A stretch of DNA of 64,000 nt from Streptomyces fagopyri (GCF_009498275.1 NZ_CP045643.1:6510001-6574000); one strand, 5' to 3'; counted from the first letter of the stretch, positions 8,116 to 17,203 are shown. Numbers and translations: made by a program. Notes: generated by a model not told the origin, from the letters alone.

Positions 8116-8835
8116 TCACCGCTGGACGGCGTGGCGGGGCTCTGTGTGCCGGGCACCGCCGCCCTGCTCGGTCAGCGTGATCCGCCCCGCCCTGATGGTG
8201 GCGAGACGCGGCGCGCGGCGGGCGATCGACGAGTCGTGGGTGACCAGGACGAAGGTCAGCCCGTACTCGTGCCACAGCCCCTCCAGCAGCCGCATGATGT
8301 CGTCCCGGGTGCCCTCGTCCAGGTTGCCGGTCGGCTCGTCCGCGAGGAGCACCTTCGGCTTCTTGACCAGGGCACGCGCGATGGCGACCCGCTGCTGCTG
8401 GCCGCCGGAGAGTTCGGACGGCGCGTGCGTGAGGCGCTCGCCCAGACCGACCGAGCGCAGTGCCTCGGCGGCGCGTTCGCGTCGCTCCGCGGGCTTGACG
8501 CCGAGCGGTACGAGCGCGGTCTCGACGTTCTCCTGCGCGGTCAGCGTCGGGATGAGGTTGAACGACTGGAAGATGATGCCGATCTTCTCGGCGCGCAGCC
8601 GGGTCAGCCGGGCCTCGCCGACGGAGGCGAGGTCGACGCCGTCCAGCTCGACGCTGCCGGAGGACGGGCGGTCCAGACCGCCGATCATCTGGAGCAGGGT
8701 CGACTTGCCGCCGCCGGTGGGACCCTGGATGACGAGCTGGTCGCCGTCCTCGATGGTGAGGTCGACGCCGCGCAGCGCCTCCACCGTCTCCTTGCCCCGC
8801 GAGTAGCGCTTGGTGACGCCGGTGAGCTTGTACAT
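8116..8835 (-). CDS. ABC transporter ATP-binding protein (MacB/LolD type)
   Basis: A 239-aa ATPase. Walker A GPTGGGKST (around residues 38-46), Q-loop QSFNLIPTLTAQENV, signature LSGGQQQRVAIARAL, Walker B VLLADEPTGNLD and the switch His in VTHD are all present. The Q-loop and ADEPTGNLD wording are those of MacB/LolD/FtsE-type systems, which power mechanotransmission or export. GGAG 6 nt before ATG fits. The partner FtsX-like permease lies upstream on the same strand, separated by a 101-bp gap containing a strong hairpin. Confidence 0.9.
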   Translation of the reverse strand: MYKLTGVTKRYSRGKETVEALRGVDLTIEDGDQLVIQGPTGGGKSTLLQMIGGLDRPSSGSVELDGVDLASVGEARLTRLRAEKIGIIFQSFNLIPTLTAQENVETALVPLGVKPAERRERAAEALRSVGLGERLTHAPSELSGGQQQRVAIARALVKKPKVLLADEPTGNLDEGTRDDIMRLLEGLWHEYGLTFVLVTHDSSIARRAPRLATIRAGRITLTEQGGGARHTEPRHAVQR

Positions 8836-8865
8836 GAGGTTCTCCGAAGATGAAGGGGAAGGGGT

Positions 8866-8904
8866 GGGGCGCCGCGGTCGGGGGCGAAGGGGACGCGGCG
8901 CCCC
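8866..8904. terminator. Hairpin between permease and ATPase genes
   Basis: GGGGCGCCGCG (8866-8876) pairs perfectly with CGCGGCGCCCC (8894-8904): an 11-bp stem with a 17-nt loop. It lies between two cotranscribed-looking minus-strand genes, so it may attenuate the promoter-distal ATPase gene or stabilise the upstream message. Confidence 0.5.
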
Positions 8905-8936
8905 GGCTCGGGGTGTTCTTCGCCCGGGGAGGGGCG

Positions 8937-10397
8937 TTACGCCACGCTGCGCAGCGCGTCCGCGGGGCGCATCCGGGAGGCTCGCCAGCCGCCCATCGCG
9001 CCGGCGACGAGACCGCCCGCGATGGCCAGACCCGCCGCGAGCGCGATGGTGGTCACCGAGACCGGCGCGGAGAGCGCGATCTCCATGGTGTTCTTGACCG
9101 CCTGCCGGCCGGGCCCGCCGCCACCGGGCCCCCCGCCCATGCCGCCCCCGCCGGTGGAGCCGAGCTCCGCGGTCAGCTTCGGGCTGATCGCCGTCACCGC
9201 GTACGCCGCGCCGAGGCCCAGGGCGATCCCGAGCGCGCCGCCGAGCAGACCGTTCACGACGGACTCGCCGACGACCTGGCGGGTGACCCTGCGGGACGGC
9301 CAGCCGAGCGCCTTGAGGGTGCCGAACTCACGCACCCGGCGGGACACGGCCGAGGAGGTCAGCAGCGCCGCCACCAGGAACGCGGCCACGAGCACCGCGA
9401 CGGACAGCCACTTGCCGACGCTGGCCGCCAGGTCGGAGGCGGTCGACAGGGAACCGGAGACGGTGTCCGCGAGGTCCGCGGAGGTGGTGACCGTGGTCCC
9501 CGAGATGTTCTTCTGGATGGCCGCCTTGACGGTGTCGATCCGCTTCGAGTCGGCCGCCTCGACGTAGATCGTGGTGACCTCGTCCTTCGCGTCGCCCAAC
9601 GTCTGCGCCTGCTTCAGCGGCAGGTAGACGTCGGTCGTCGACTCGCTGCTGTCCGGTGTCGCGATCCCGATGACCGTGTACTTGGTGCCGGAGATCGTGA
9701 GGGTCCCGCCGACCGTCTTCTTGTTCTCCTTGGCGTACGACGCGCTGAGGACCGCGACCTTCGCGTCCGTCTGGGCCGCGGTGAACGTCCGGCCCGTGGT
9801 GATCTTCGAGGTGGCGAGCGGGCCGAGATCCTGGTGGGTGACGTCGACGCCCGCGACGGAGTACGAGTTCACGTCGAAGGACGCGCCGCCGCCCTGCACC
9901 TGCGGCTGCCCGGACCCGCCGCCCGGACCGCCCTGCTGGGCACCGGAGGACCCCGATCCCGAGGAGGTGGAGGACTTCGCCGTGCCCCGGGTGAAGGAGC
10001 CGTCGACCTTGGTGACGTTCAGGCTGAGCGCGCCCACCGCGCCCGACACGCCCTTCTGCGCGGCGACCCGGGTGACGAGCGAGGACTTCAGGGACTGCCC
10101 GCCCTGCGTCATCACCCGGTCCGAGCTCTGGGTCGTGCCGCTGTCGGACTTGGCGTCGAAATCGAACTTCGGACGCCCGGACGAACTGCCCGTGGATGCC
10201 GGACGGGCCTTCGTGACGGTCATGTCGGTGCCGAGCCCGTACAGCGACTTCAGGACCTTGCCCTGGGCCTGCTGCATGCCGGCCGACACCGAGTTGACGG
10301 TGATGACCAGCGCGATTCCGAGGGCCAGACCCATGGCGATCACCAGGGTCGCCTTCTTGCGCCGGCTCAGCTCACGCTTGAGATAGATGCCAAACAT
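8937..10397 (-). CDS. FtsX-like ABC transporter permease (MacB type)
   Basis: A 486-aa permease with an N-terminal membrane segment (LVIAMGLALGIALVITVNSV), a large extracytoplasmic domain, and three C-terminal segments typical of FtsX/MacB. The C-terminal region has the LKALGW motif (FGTLKALGWPSRRV) that couples to the ATPase. Two Gly/Ser-rich insertions lie in the external parts, around residues 140-165 and between the last two membrane segments (GGGMGGGPGGGG). Start at ATG 10397 with GGGGAACGGG upstream; a TTG at 10409 is possible. With the ATPase it forms a complete MacB-like system, likely moving a peptide, lipid or drug across the membrane. Confidence 0.85.
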   Translation of the reverse strand: MFGIYLKRELSRRKKATLVIAMGLALGIALVITVNSVSAGMQQAQGKVLKSLYGLGTDMTVTKARPASTGSSSGRPKFDFDAKSDSGTTQSSDRVMTQGGQSLKSSLVTRVAAQKGVSGAVGALSLNVTKVDGSFTRGTAKSSTSSGSGSSGAQQGGPGGGSGQPQVQGGGASFDVNSYSVAGVDVTHQDLGPLATSKITTGRTFTAAQTDAKVAVLSASYAKENKKTVGGTLTISGTKYTVIGIATPDSSESTTDVYLPLKQAQTLGDAKDEVTTIYVEAADSKRIDTVKAAIQKNISGTTVTTSADLADTVSGSLSTASDLAASVGKWLSVAVLVAAFLVAALLTSSAVSRRVREFGTLKALGWPSRRVTRQVVGESVVNGLLGGALGIALGLGAAYAVTAISPKLTAELGSTGGGGMGGGPGGGGPGRQAVKNTMEIALSAPVSVTTIALAAGLAIAGGLVAGAMGGWRASRMRPADALRSVA

Positions 10398-10737
10398 CCC
10401 GTTCCCCAAAGGTTCTCGGCGCCCGCTGTGGGCGCGGCCACAAGCTATGGAGAAACCTTTGAGCGGGGCTGAGTGCGAGGTGTGCGAGAGCTGAGAAAGC
10501 CGGGCCGGACATCAATATCGGGTAAGACAGCTGATTCCCAGGGTCCGGAGGGGCCATTGCCAGGAAACCCCTGTTGGGTGGGGTCCCGTTGGCGCGCGAC
10601 GGCCGGGTGCGGCGTGCGGCCCGCCGCTGTGCCGTGTCTGTGGCAGCGCTGTGCCCTTCCTCTGTGGCACCGGCGCACGGCGGCTCTTTCGCCACCCCGC
10701 CGTACGGCGGCGCGGACCGGCTTTGTACGGTCCCGAG
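10398..10737. other. Divergent promoter region
   Basis: 340 bp between the MacB-like permease and the DD-carboxypeptidase genes. It is less GC-rich near 10500-10545. No gene is supported. The only element I can define is the -10 hexamer of the carboxypeptidase at 10726-10731. Confidence 0.5.
10726..10731 (+). promoter_or_regulatory. -10 hexamer of a leaderless gene
   Basis: TACGGT lies exactly 6 nt before ATG 10738, with no Shine-Dalgarno in between, so transcription should begin at or next to the start codon. Confidence 0.5.
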
Positions 10738-12042
10738 ATGCGCGATTCCTCTCCGCTTCCCCCGCGTGCCGCCGTGCTGTCCCGCCGTGCGGCGCTCGGC
10801 CTCGCCGCGGCCGTCCCGCTGGCCGCCGCGTCCCCGGCGGCCGCCGCCACCCCCTCCGCCGCTCCGTCGACGGCCCGCGCCGCGGCGATCGGCGGTGAAA
10901 TGCTGGGCCGCGGGGGCGTCCAGGTGCGCGGAGCCTCGGGACTGCCCAAGCACCTCACCGCCCGGTCCTGGATGGTCGCCGACCACGTCAGCGGCGAGGT
11001 GCTCGCCTCGTACAACGCGCACCGGCTGCTGGCGCCCGCCTCCACGCTGAAGATGCTCTTCGCGGACACCGTGCTGAAGAAGTTCGAACGCACCGAGCGG
11101 CACCGGGTGACCGACGCCGACCTCGCCGGGATTCCCGCGGGCTCCAGCCTCGTCGGTGTCAAACCCGGAATCACCTACACCGTCGAGCAGTTGTGGCTCG
11201 GCGTCTTCCTGCGCTCCGGGAACGACGCGGTGCACGTGCTCAGCCACATGAACGGCGGCGTGGACAGCACGGTCGCGCAGATGCAGGCCAAGGCCCAGGA
11301 CCTGCAGGCCCTGGACACACATGTGGTCAGCCCCGACGGGTTCGACCACAAGGGCCAGGTCTCCTCCGCGTACGACCTGACGCTCTTCGCCCGGCACGGC
11401 CTCGCCGACGCCGACTTCCGCGCCTACTGCTCGACGCGGACCGCGGACTTCCCGGCGGGCGGCAAGAAGACCTTCCAGATCCAGAACACCGACCGCCTGC
11501 TGACCGGCGCGTGGGGCGTACCGACGTACAACGGTCTCATCGGCGTCAAGAACGGCTACACCAGCAACGCCGGCAACACCTTCACCGGCGCCGCGACCCG
11601 CGGCGGGCGGACCCTCCTGGTCACGGTGATGCATCCGAAGAGCGGTGGCAGCGGCGTCTACGAGGAGACGGCGGCGCTGCTCGACTGGGGGTTCCGGCAG
11701 GGCGCCGGCGCGCGTCCGGTGGGCACGCTGGTCGCCCCGCTCAGCGAGGGCGGCGCCAAGGCGGCACCCGGCAGGAAGCCGCCGAGGGCCGCCGCCGGCG
11801 CACCCGCACGGGCGGAGACGAGCGATTCGTCGTGGGGGCTGGTCGGCGGGGCCGGGGGAGCGGTCGCGCTGCTCGCGGGCGGTGCGGTCGCGTGGCGCAG
11901 GCGACGGCGACGGCGCGTGGTCGCGGCGGGCGAGGCCGCGACGTCCGGCCCGGGGGCGTCCGGCCCGGGAACCGTCGATCCGGGGGTTTCGGACCCGGAG
12001 GCTTCGGAGCCGGGAGACCCGGAGGCGCGTCACCGGCGGTGA
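10738..12042 (+). CDS. D-alanyl-D-alanine carboxypeptidase (S11 family)
   Basis: A 434-aa penicillin-binding-protein-type peptidase that trims stem-peptide D-Ala in peptidoglycan. The N-terminus has an RR-containing signal (SRRAALGLAAAVPLAAA, Tat-like) ending in AAA. Catalytic motifs: S102-T-L-K105 (SxxK), S160-G-N162 (SxN), and K271-N-G273 where the family usually has KTG. A Ser/Pro/Ala linker leads to a C-terminal membrane span (WGLVGGAGGAVALLAGGAVAW) followed by RRRRRRR, so it is anchored with the catalytic domain outside. The start at 10738 is chosen from the -10 spacing and signal peptide; an ATG at 10651 would place 29 odd residues before it. Confidence 0.88.
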   Translation: MRDSSPLPPRAAVLSRRAALGLAAAVPLAAASPAAAATPSAAPSTARAAAIGGEMLGRGGVQVRGASGLPKHLTARSWMVADHVSGEVLASYNAHRLLAPASTLKMLFADTVLKKFERTERHRVTDADLAGIPAGSSLVGVKPGITYTVEQLWLGVFLRSGNDAVHVLSHMNGGVDSTVAQMQAKAQDLQALDTHVVSPDGFDHKGQVSSAYDLTLFARHGLADADFRAYCSTRTADFPAGGKKTFQIQNTDRLLTGAWGVPTYNGLIGVKNGYTSNAGNTFTGAATRGGRTLLVTVMHPKSGGSGVYEETAALLDWGFRQGAGARPVGTLVAPLSEGGAKAAPGRKPPRAAAGAPARAETSDSSWGLVGGAGGAVALLAGGAVAWRRRRRRRVVAAGEAATSGPGASGPGTVDPGVSDPEASEPGDPEARHRR

Positions 12043-12232
12043 CGGTGCGGCGGACAGCCGTCGGATATGCGGAGGCAGCCGTCCCTCGGCCCGGAACCCA
12101 CCTCGCGTCCCGCGCGAGGTCCGCCCCCCGGCCGGGCCGCGGAACGGCTGCCGCCTCCCCCCTCGGTGTGGACCGTGGTCGTACCGAAGTCCTCCACTCC
12201 GAGTGTGAAGCTCTCGTGGAGGCGACACGAGC

Positions 12233-12255
12233 ATAAGCCCGCTACCGGGTCTTAT
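12233..12255. terminator. Hairpin between convergent genes
   Basis: ATAAGCCCG (12233-12241) pairs with CGGGTCTTAT (12246-12255) with one bulged base. It lies in the 275-bp gap where the carboxypeptidase and SDR genes converge. The rest of the gap (12043-12232, 12256-12317) is unassigned; the final 70 bp are less GC-rich than their surroundings. Confidence 0.45.
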
Positions 12256-12317
12256 AGTGCGGAGGTTCAGCTTCCGTTTGTGCAAGTTGAGACGTTGACG
12301 AAGAGGGCGGGAGTGCC

Positions 12318-13076
12318 CTAACCGCGCCCCACGTAGGGCATCGCGGTGGCCATCACCGTCGCGAACTGCACGTTCGCCTCCAGCGGCAGCTCCGCCATGT
12401 GCCGCACGGTGCGGGCCACGTCCGCCGCGTCCATCACCGGCTCGACCGCGAGGTCCCCGTTCGCCTGCGGCGTTCCCGTGCGCATTCCGGAGGTCATGTC
12501 GGTCTCCGCGTTGCCGATGTCGATCTGGCCGCACGCGATCCGGTACGCGCGCCCGTCCAGGGACAGCGACTTGGTCAGGCCCGTCACCGCGTGCTTGGTC
12601 GCGGTGTACGCGATCGACCGCGGACGCGGCGCGTGCGCCGAGATCGAGCCGTTGTTGATGATCCGGCCGCCCTGCGGGTCCTGTTCCTTCATCTGCCGGA
12701 ACGCGGCCTGCGCGCACAGGAACGCCCCGTTGAGGTTGGTGTCCACGACGTGCCGCCACGCCTCGTAGGGAAGTTCCTCGACGGGTACGCCCCCCGGGCC
12801 GAACGTTCCGGCGTTGTTGAAGAGCAGGTCGAGCCGTCCGAAGCGCTCGCGCACGGAGGCGAAGAGGGCGGTCACGTCCTCGGGGCGGGCGACGTCCGCC
12901 CGTACGGCCGCGGAAGGTGCCCGGGGGACGAGGGCCGCCGTCTCCTCCAGGGGCCCGGTCCGGCGTCCGGCCAGCGCCACCGACCAGCCGGCGCGCAGCA
13001 GTTCGACGGCCACCGCGCGGCCGATGCCGGAGCCCGCCCCGGTCACTACCGCGATCTTCGTCTGCTTGGCATTCAT
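12318..13076 (-). CDS. SDR family oxidoreductase
   Basis: A 252-aa classical [11 protein letters not shown] binds the nucleotide (residues 11-18), NNAG is near 87, the catalytic Ser lies in NNGSIS, and YTATK carries the Tyr/Lys pair. Arg residues after the first motif (AGRRTG) suggest NADP(H). Start at ATG 13076; -10-like TACGCT (13085-13090 on this strand) sits 8 nt upstream, with no clear Shine-Dalgarno. No pathway partner is adjacent; the next minus-strand gene is an oxidoreductase across a 7-bp repeat array. Confidence 0.85.
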   Translation of the reverse strand: MNAKQTKIAVVTGAGSGIGRAVAVELLRAGWSVALAGRRTGPLEETAALVPRAPSAAVRADVARPEDVTALFASVRERFGRLDLLFNNAGTFGPGGVPVEELPYEAWRHVVDTNLNGAFLCAQAAFRQMKEQDPQGGRIINNGSISAHAPRPRSIAYTATKHAVTGLTKSLSLDGRAYRIACGQIDIGNAETDMTSGMRTGTPQANGDLAVEPVMDAADVARTVRHMAELPLEANVQFATVMATAMPYVGRG

Positions 13077-13148
13077 GGGGCCGCAGCGTATCGACGGCGA
13101 GGCGGGGACGCGGGGCGCCTCGCGTCCCACGCCCCCGTTCCGCAACGC

Positions 13149-13203
13149 TCAGCCGTCAGCCGTCAGCCGTCAGCCGTCAGCCGTCAGCCGTCAGCCGTCA
13201 GCC
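13149..13203. repeat. 7-bp tandem array (TCAGCCG)
   Basis: Seven exact copies of TCAGCCG from 13149 to 13197, followed by a partial eighth (TCAGCC, 13198-13203), between the SDR and Gfo/Idh/MocA genes. A simple-sequence array of this kind is prone to slippage and copy-number change. No coding or binding function is evident. Confidence 0.95.
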
Positions 13204-13222
13204 CGGTCGGTTGCCGGGCCGG

Positions 13223-14230
13223 TCAGTCCGTCTCGTCGGGGTAGCGGACGCCGATCTGCTCGCGTACCGCGTCGAGCGTGCGCATCACGGCGAGGCTGCC
13301 GTCGAGGGGGACGAGCGGGGACTCCTTCTCGCCGGCCCGCAGCGCGCGCATCACCTCGGCGGCCTCGTGCTTGAGGCTGTTGCGCGGGCCGTGCGCCGGG
13401 TCGGCCGGGAACTCCTCCGCGTCGCGCCCGTCGCGGTGCAGCACGAACCGTTCCGGGAAGAAGAAACCGCCGGGGATCTCGATGCGGCCCTGTGAGCCGG
13501 TGACGGAGGCCATGACGGGGGTGCTGCCGTTGATGGAGCAGTGCACCGAAGCGAGAGCACCGCTCTCCCAGGTGAGCACCGCTCCGGTCTGGAGATCGAC
13601 GCCCTCGTCGGAGAGCACCGCTCTCGCCGTGATGCCCGCGGGCTCCCCGAGCAGCAGATGCGCGAACGACACCGGGTAGACACCGAGGTCGAGCAGCGCG
13701 CCGCCGCCCTGCGCGGGGTCGCGCAGCCGGTGCGAGGGCGGGAACGGGCCGTTGATCCCGAAGTCGGCCTGCACGCTGCGGATCTCACCGATCACACCGT
13801 CGTCCACGAGCCCCTTGAGCCGGCGGATCAGCGGGTTGCAGTACATCCACATGGCTTCCATCAGGAAGCGGTCGTGCCGGCGGGCGAGCTCGACCAGTTC
13901 CTCTGCCTCCCGCACGTTCAGCGTCAGCGCCTTCTCGCACAGCACATGACGCCCGGCCTCCAGACACATCCCGGCCGCCTGCCGGTGCGCCGAGTGCGGA
14001 GTCGCCACGTACACGACGTCGACGTCCTCGTCGGCGGCGAGCGACGCCCAGTCCCCGTAGGCCCGGGGGATCCCGAACCGCTCGGCGAACGCCTTCGCCG
14101 AGGCGTCGGTCCGCGAGGCCACGGCCACCACCTCCGCGTCCGGCATGTCCACCAGATCCGCCGTGAACGCCGCGGCGATCCCACCGGTCGCCAGAATCCC
14201 CCACCGCACCCGCTCGTGCTCGCCCGTCAT
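13223..14230 (-). CDS. Gfo/Idh/MocA family oxidoreductase
   Basis: A 335-aa NAD(P)-dependent dehydrogenase. Rossmann motif WGILATGGIAAAF at residues 10-22; CEKALTLN replaces the canonical EKP signature near 98; the substrate half carries GALLDLGVYPVSFAHLL. The EKA variant and the C-terminal region resemble the trans-1,2-dihydrobenzene-diol dehydrogenase / glucose-fructose oxidoreductase branch. Substrate unknown. Divergent from the Bcr/CflA pump with a 99-bp shared promoter region; the sets are not obviously linked in function. Confidence 0.85.
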   Translation of the reverse strand: MTGEHERVRWGILATGGIAAAFTADLVDMPDAEVVAVASRTDASAKAFAERFGIPRAYGDWASLAADEDVDVVYVATPHSAHRQAAGMCLEAGRHVLCEKALTLNVREAEELVELARRHDRFLMEAMWMYCNPLIRRLKGLVDDGVIGEIRSVQADFGINGPFPPSHRLRDPAQGGGALLDLGVYPVSFAHLLLGEPAGITARAVLSDEGVDLQTGAVLTWESGALASVHCSINGSTPVMASVTGSQGRIEIPGGFFFPERFVLHRDGRDAEEFPADPAHGPRNSLKHEAAEVMRALRAGEKESPLVPLDGSLAVMRTLDAVREQIGVRYPDETD

Positions 14231-14329
14231 TCCCGGCCCTTCGCTCTGTCACCCTGATGCGCTGTGACCCCGAACACTCCGTTCGAACTGAGAGCATAGG
14301 TGGCGGATCACTCGGAGAGGGAGGGGCAC

Positions 14330-15754
14330 ATGCCCGAGCGCGGGCGCACCACGAGGGACGAGGAAGGTCCGCAGGGGCGGATACCGAACACCGTCGTCGC
14401 CGGCACCTCGGCGGCCTTCGCCGAACCGGCGCCCGCCGTCGTACACCCCAGGGCCACGCCCGCGGCGGAGAACCCCGGCCCCCGGGACGCCGGTCCGAAG
14501 GACGCCGAACCGCGCGACACCGGAGCGCTCCGCCGTACGGGAGTGCTCGTCACCCTGATCCTCGGCGGGCTCACCGCGACACCCCCGCTGGCGATGGACA
14601 TGTACCTCCCGTCGCTGCCGGAGGTCACCCGCTCCCTGCACGCCCCGGCCGCGACCGTCCAGCTCACGCTGACCGCGTGCCTCGCGGGAATGGCGTTCGG
14701 CCAGCTCGTCGTGGGACCGATGAGCGACAAGTGGGGGCGGCGAAGGCCGCTGCTCGCCGGACTGCTCGTCTACGTCCTCGCCACCGCCCTGTGCGCCGTC
14801 GCGCCCGACGTCGAACTCCTCGTCGCCTTCCGGCTGGCGCAGGGCCTCGCGGGAGCGGCCGGCATCGTGATCGCCAGAGCTGTTGTCCGTGATCTGTACG
14901 ACGGCGTGGCGATGGCCCGCTTCTTCTCCACCCTGATGCTGGTCTCCGGCGTCGCCCCGGTCGTCGCACCCCTCATCGGCGGGCAGATCCTGCGCGCCAC
15001 CGACTGGCGCGGCGTCTTCGTCGTCCTCACCGCCGTCGGCATCGGACTCACCGCGCTCGTCTGGACGAGGCTCCCCGAGACCCTCGCGCCCGCCGACCGG
15101 CACGCCGGCGGCGTCGGCGAAGCCCTCCGCTCCATGCGCGCCTTGCTCGCCGACCGGATCTTCACCGGCTACATGCTGGCGGGCGGCTTCGCCTTCGCCG
15201 CGCTCTTCGCGTACATCTCGGCCTCGCCGTTCGTGATCCAGGAGATCTACGGCGCGTCCCCGCAGACGTTCAGCCTGCTCTTCGGCGTCAACTCGGTCGG
15301 CCTGGTGGTCGTCGGCCAGATCAACGGGAAGCTCCTCGTCGGGCGGGTCAGCCTCGACAAGGTCCTCGCCCTGGGCCTCACCCTCATCGCCCTCGGCGCC
15401 GGCGCGCTGCTCCTGATGTCCTCCGGCGCCCTCGGCGAGGTCGGGCTGGCGCCGGTGGCCGCCGCCCTGTTCGTCCTGATGTCCGCGATGGGCCTCGCGC
15501 TGCCCAACACCCAGGCGCTCGCCCTGATGCGCGTACGGCACGCGGCCGGCTCCGCCTCCGCGCTGCTGGGCACCTCCTCCTTCCTCATCGGGGCGATCGC
15601 CTCGCCGCTGGTCGGCATGGCGGGGGAGCACACCGCCGTTCCGATGGCCGTCGTCCAACTGGCGGCGGTACTGGTGGCCGTCGCCTGCTTCATGGCACTG
15701 TGCCGTCCCTGGCGGGCGGGACGCACCGCGGACGGAAAGGCGGCGGAGAGCTGA
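14330..15754 (+). CDS. Bcr/CflA family MFS drug efflux transporter
   Basis: A 474-aa transporter with 12 predicted transmembrane segments after an unusually long, disordered, charged N-terminal tail of about 65 residues. The Bcr/CflA signature AMDMYLPSLPEV falls in the first membrane segment and loop, and GPMSDKWGRRRPLL is the MFS A-motif. The family exports bicyclomycin, chloramphenicol and other drugs by proton antiport. Start ATG 14330 with GGGAGGGG 4 nt upstream; a GTG at 14300 lacks a binding site. The serine hydrolase gene overlaps its 3' end. Confidence 0.87.
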   Translation: MPERGRTTRDEEGPQGRIPNTVVAGTSAAFAEPAPAVVHPRATPAAENPGPRDAGPKDAEPRDTGALRRTGVLVTLILGGLTATPPLAMDMYLPSLPEVTRSLHAPAATVQLTLTACLAGMAFGQLVVGPMSDKWGRRRPLLAGLLVYVLATALCAVAPDVELLVAFRLAQGLAGAAGIVIARAVVRDLYDGVAMARFFSTLMLVSGVAPVVAPLIGGQILRATDWRGVFVVLTAVGIGLTALVWTRLPETLAPADRHAGGVGEALRSMRALLADRIFTGYMLAGGFAFAALFAYISASPFVIQEIYGASPQTFSLLFGVNSVGLVVVGQINGKLLVGRVSLDKVLALGLTLIALGAGALLLMSSGALGEVGLAPVAAALFVLMSAMGLALPNTQALALMRVRHAAGSASALLGTSSFLIGAIASPLVGMAGEHTAVPMAVVQLAAVLVAVACFMALCRPWRAGRTADGKAAES

Positions 15755-16881
15755 GCGCACCGAGACTGCGCGTCGACACACCGGAGCGGGCCGGGCTCGA
15801 TCCGGCCGAACTGCGCCACCTCGTCCGCGACGTCCGCGCCCTCACCCGCGGACCGCACCCCTGGGCGGCCGGCGTCGTCGTGGTCGCCGGGCGCGGCCCG
15901 GTCATCGCCGTCGAGGAGGCGGCGGGCTGGGCGGTGCGCTACGCGTCGTACGACGAGAAGACCGACACCGGGGTCGAACTGCCGCCCACCCAGCGGCTTC
16001 CGATGACCGTGCGCACCCCCTTCGATCTGGCCTCCCTCACCAAACTGTTCACGGCGGTCGCCGCGGTGCAGCAGCTGGAGCGCGGCACGCTCGGCATCGA
16101 CGCGCGCGTGGGGGCGTATCTTCCGGAGTTCCGCGCGGCCGGCGCGCACGACATCACCGTGCGGCAACTGCTCACGCACACCTCCGGACTGCGGCCCGAA
16201 CTCCCGCTGTACGCATGCCCGGACGACGAGGCGCGGCTCGCGCTGCTCAGGGCGGAGGAGCCCTCGTCCGAGCCGGGGGAGTACCTGTACTCGGACCTGA
16301 ACCTGCTCCTCCTCCAGCACGTCCTGGAACGCATCACCGGCCGCTCCCTCGACGTCCTCGTCCGGGACGGGATCACCCGGCCGCTGGGGATGACGGCCAC
16401 CCGCTTCGGGCCGTGCCCGGACGCGGCGGCGACCGAGGACCAGCGGCGGCCGTGGGCCAAGGCGGACCGCGGGATGCTGCGGGGCGTGGTGCACGACGAG
16501 AACGCGTGGGCGCTCGGCGGGGTGGCGGGGCACGCGGGTCTCTTCTCCACCGCCCGCGACCTCGCCGTCTTCTGCCGCACGCTTCTCGCGGGCGGTTCCT
16601 ACGGGCCCGCGCGCATCCTGGGTCCCGACTTCGTCGAACTGATGCTCACCCCGCCCGGTCTCGGCTTCGCCATCGGCCAGTCGTGGTTCATGGGAACCCT
16701 GGCGGAGGCCGGCGCGGCGGGACACACGGGTTTCACGGGGACGTCGCTGGTGCTGGATCCGGCGACGGACACGTTTGTCGTGCTGCTGGGGAACACGGTG
16801 CATCCTCGGCGGCGGCCGGTGCGGAACGCGCCGCGGGTGGAGGTGGCTACGCGGATGGCTCGGGCGGTACGGGACGCTTGA
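15700..16881 (+). CDS. Serine hydrolase, class C beta-lactamase-like
   Basis: A protein of up to 393 aa in the beta-lactamase/DD-peptidase-like serine hydrolase family. Motifs: SLTK (SxxK nucleophile) near residue 112, YSDLN (YxN) near 195, and GHTGFTG (HTG as the KTG equivalent) near 345. No signal peptide is visible, so it may be cytoplasmic, an esterase or an amide hydrolase. The start is uncertain: GTG 15700 overlaps the pump gene by 55 nt and lacks a binding site, while a CTG at 15751, with GGAG just upstream and overlapping the pump's TGA, matches where similarity appears to begin (SAPRLRVDTPERAG). Translational coupling to the pump is likely. Confidence 0.82.
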   Translation: MPSLAGGTHRGRKGGGELSAPRLRVDTPERAGLDPAELRHLVRDVRALTRGPHPWAAGVVVVAGRGPVIAVEEAAGWAVRYASYDEKTDTGVELPPTQRLPMTVRTPFDLASLTKLFTAVAAVQQLERGTLGIDARVGAYLPEFRAAGAHDITVRQLLTHTSGLRPELPLYACPDDEARLALLRAEEPSSEPGEYLYSDLNLLLLQHVLERITGRSLDVLVRDGITRPLGMTATRFGPCPDAAATEDQRRPWAKADRGMLRGVVHDENAWALGGVAGHAGLFSTARDLAVFCRTLLAGGSYGPARILGPDFVELMLTPPGLGFAIGQSWFMGTLAEAGAAGHTGFTGTSLVLDPATDTFVVLLGNTVHPRRRPVRNAPRVEVATRMARAVRDA

Positions 16882-16884
16882 CGC

Positions 16885-17172
16885 GGGTTCCTCTCGCCCC
16901 CGCCGCCCCTACCCGTCCCATCCCCCGGGGCTCCGCCCCCGGACCCCCGCCAAGGGGCTGCCGCCCCCTGGACCCCCGCCGTCGCCCGAAGGGCTCGTCC
17001 TCAAACGCCGGACGGGCTGAAAACGACCCCGCCGCCGGTCTCGCAGCGCGGGCCCGCACCACCAGCCCGTCCGGCGCTTGAGGACGAGGCCGTTCAGGCC
17101 GATACGGGGGTCTGGGCGCGGAGCCCCCAGGAACAGATGCGTCGGGTAGGGGCGGCGGGGGCGAGAACCCGG
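16885..17172. repeat. Nested palindromic intergenic element
   Basis: Three concentric inverted repeats fill almost the whole 322-bp gap. Outer: 23 bp perfect, 16893-16915 with 17143-17165 (CTCGCCCCCGCC...). Middle: GGGGCTCCG...GACCCCCG type arms around 16925-16950 and 17113-17136, imperfect. Inner: 26 bp with one mismatch, 16994-17019 with 17063-17088 (CTCGTCCTCAAACGCCGG...). The inner and middle arms match wording I recognise from many Streptomyces intergenic regions, so this is a dispersed repeat family. It may act as a terminator or RNA-stabilising structure. Confidence 0.85.
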
Positions 17173-17191
17173 GCGGGTCACCCCACCCCCG

Positions 17192-17197
17192 TAGAAT
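17192..17197 (+). promoter_or_regulatory. -10 hexamer of a leaderless gene
   Basis: TAGAAT, 6 nt before GTG 17204, no Shine-Dalgarno. It lies just beyond the nested palindrome. Confidence 0.55.
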
Positions 17198-17203
17198 CAC
17201 CGC

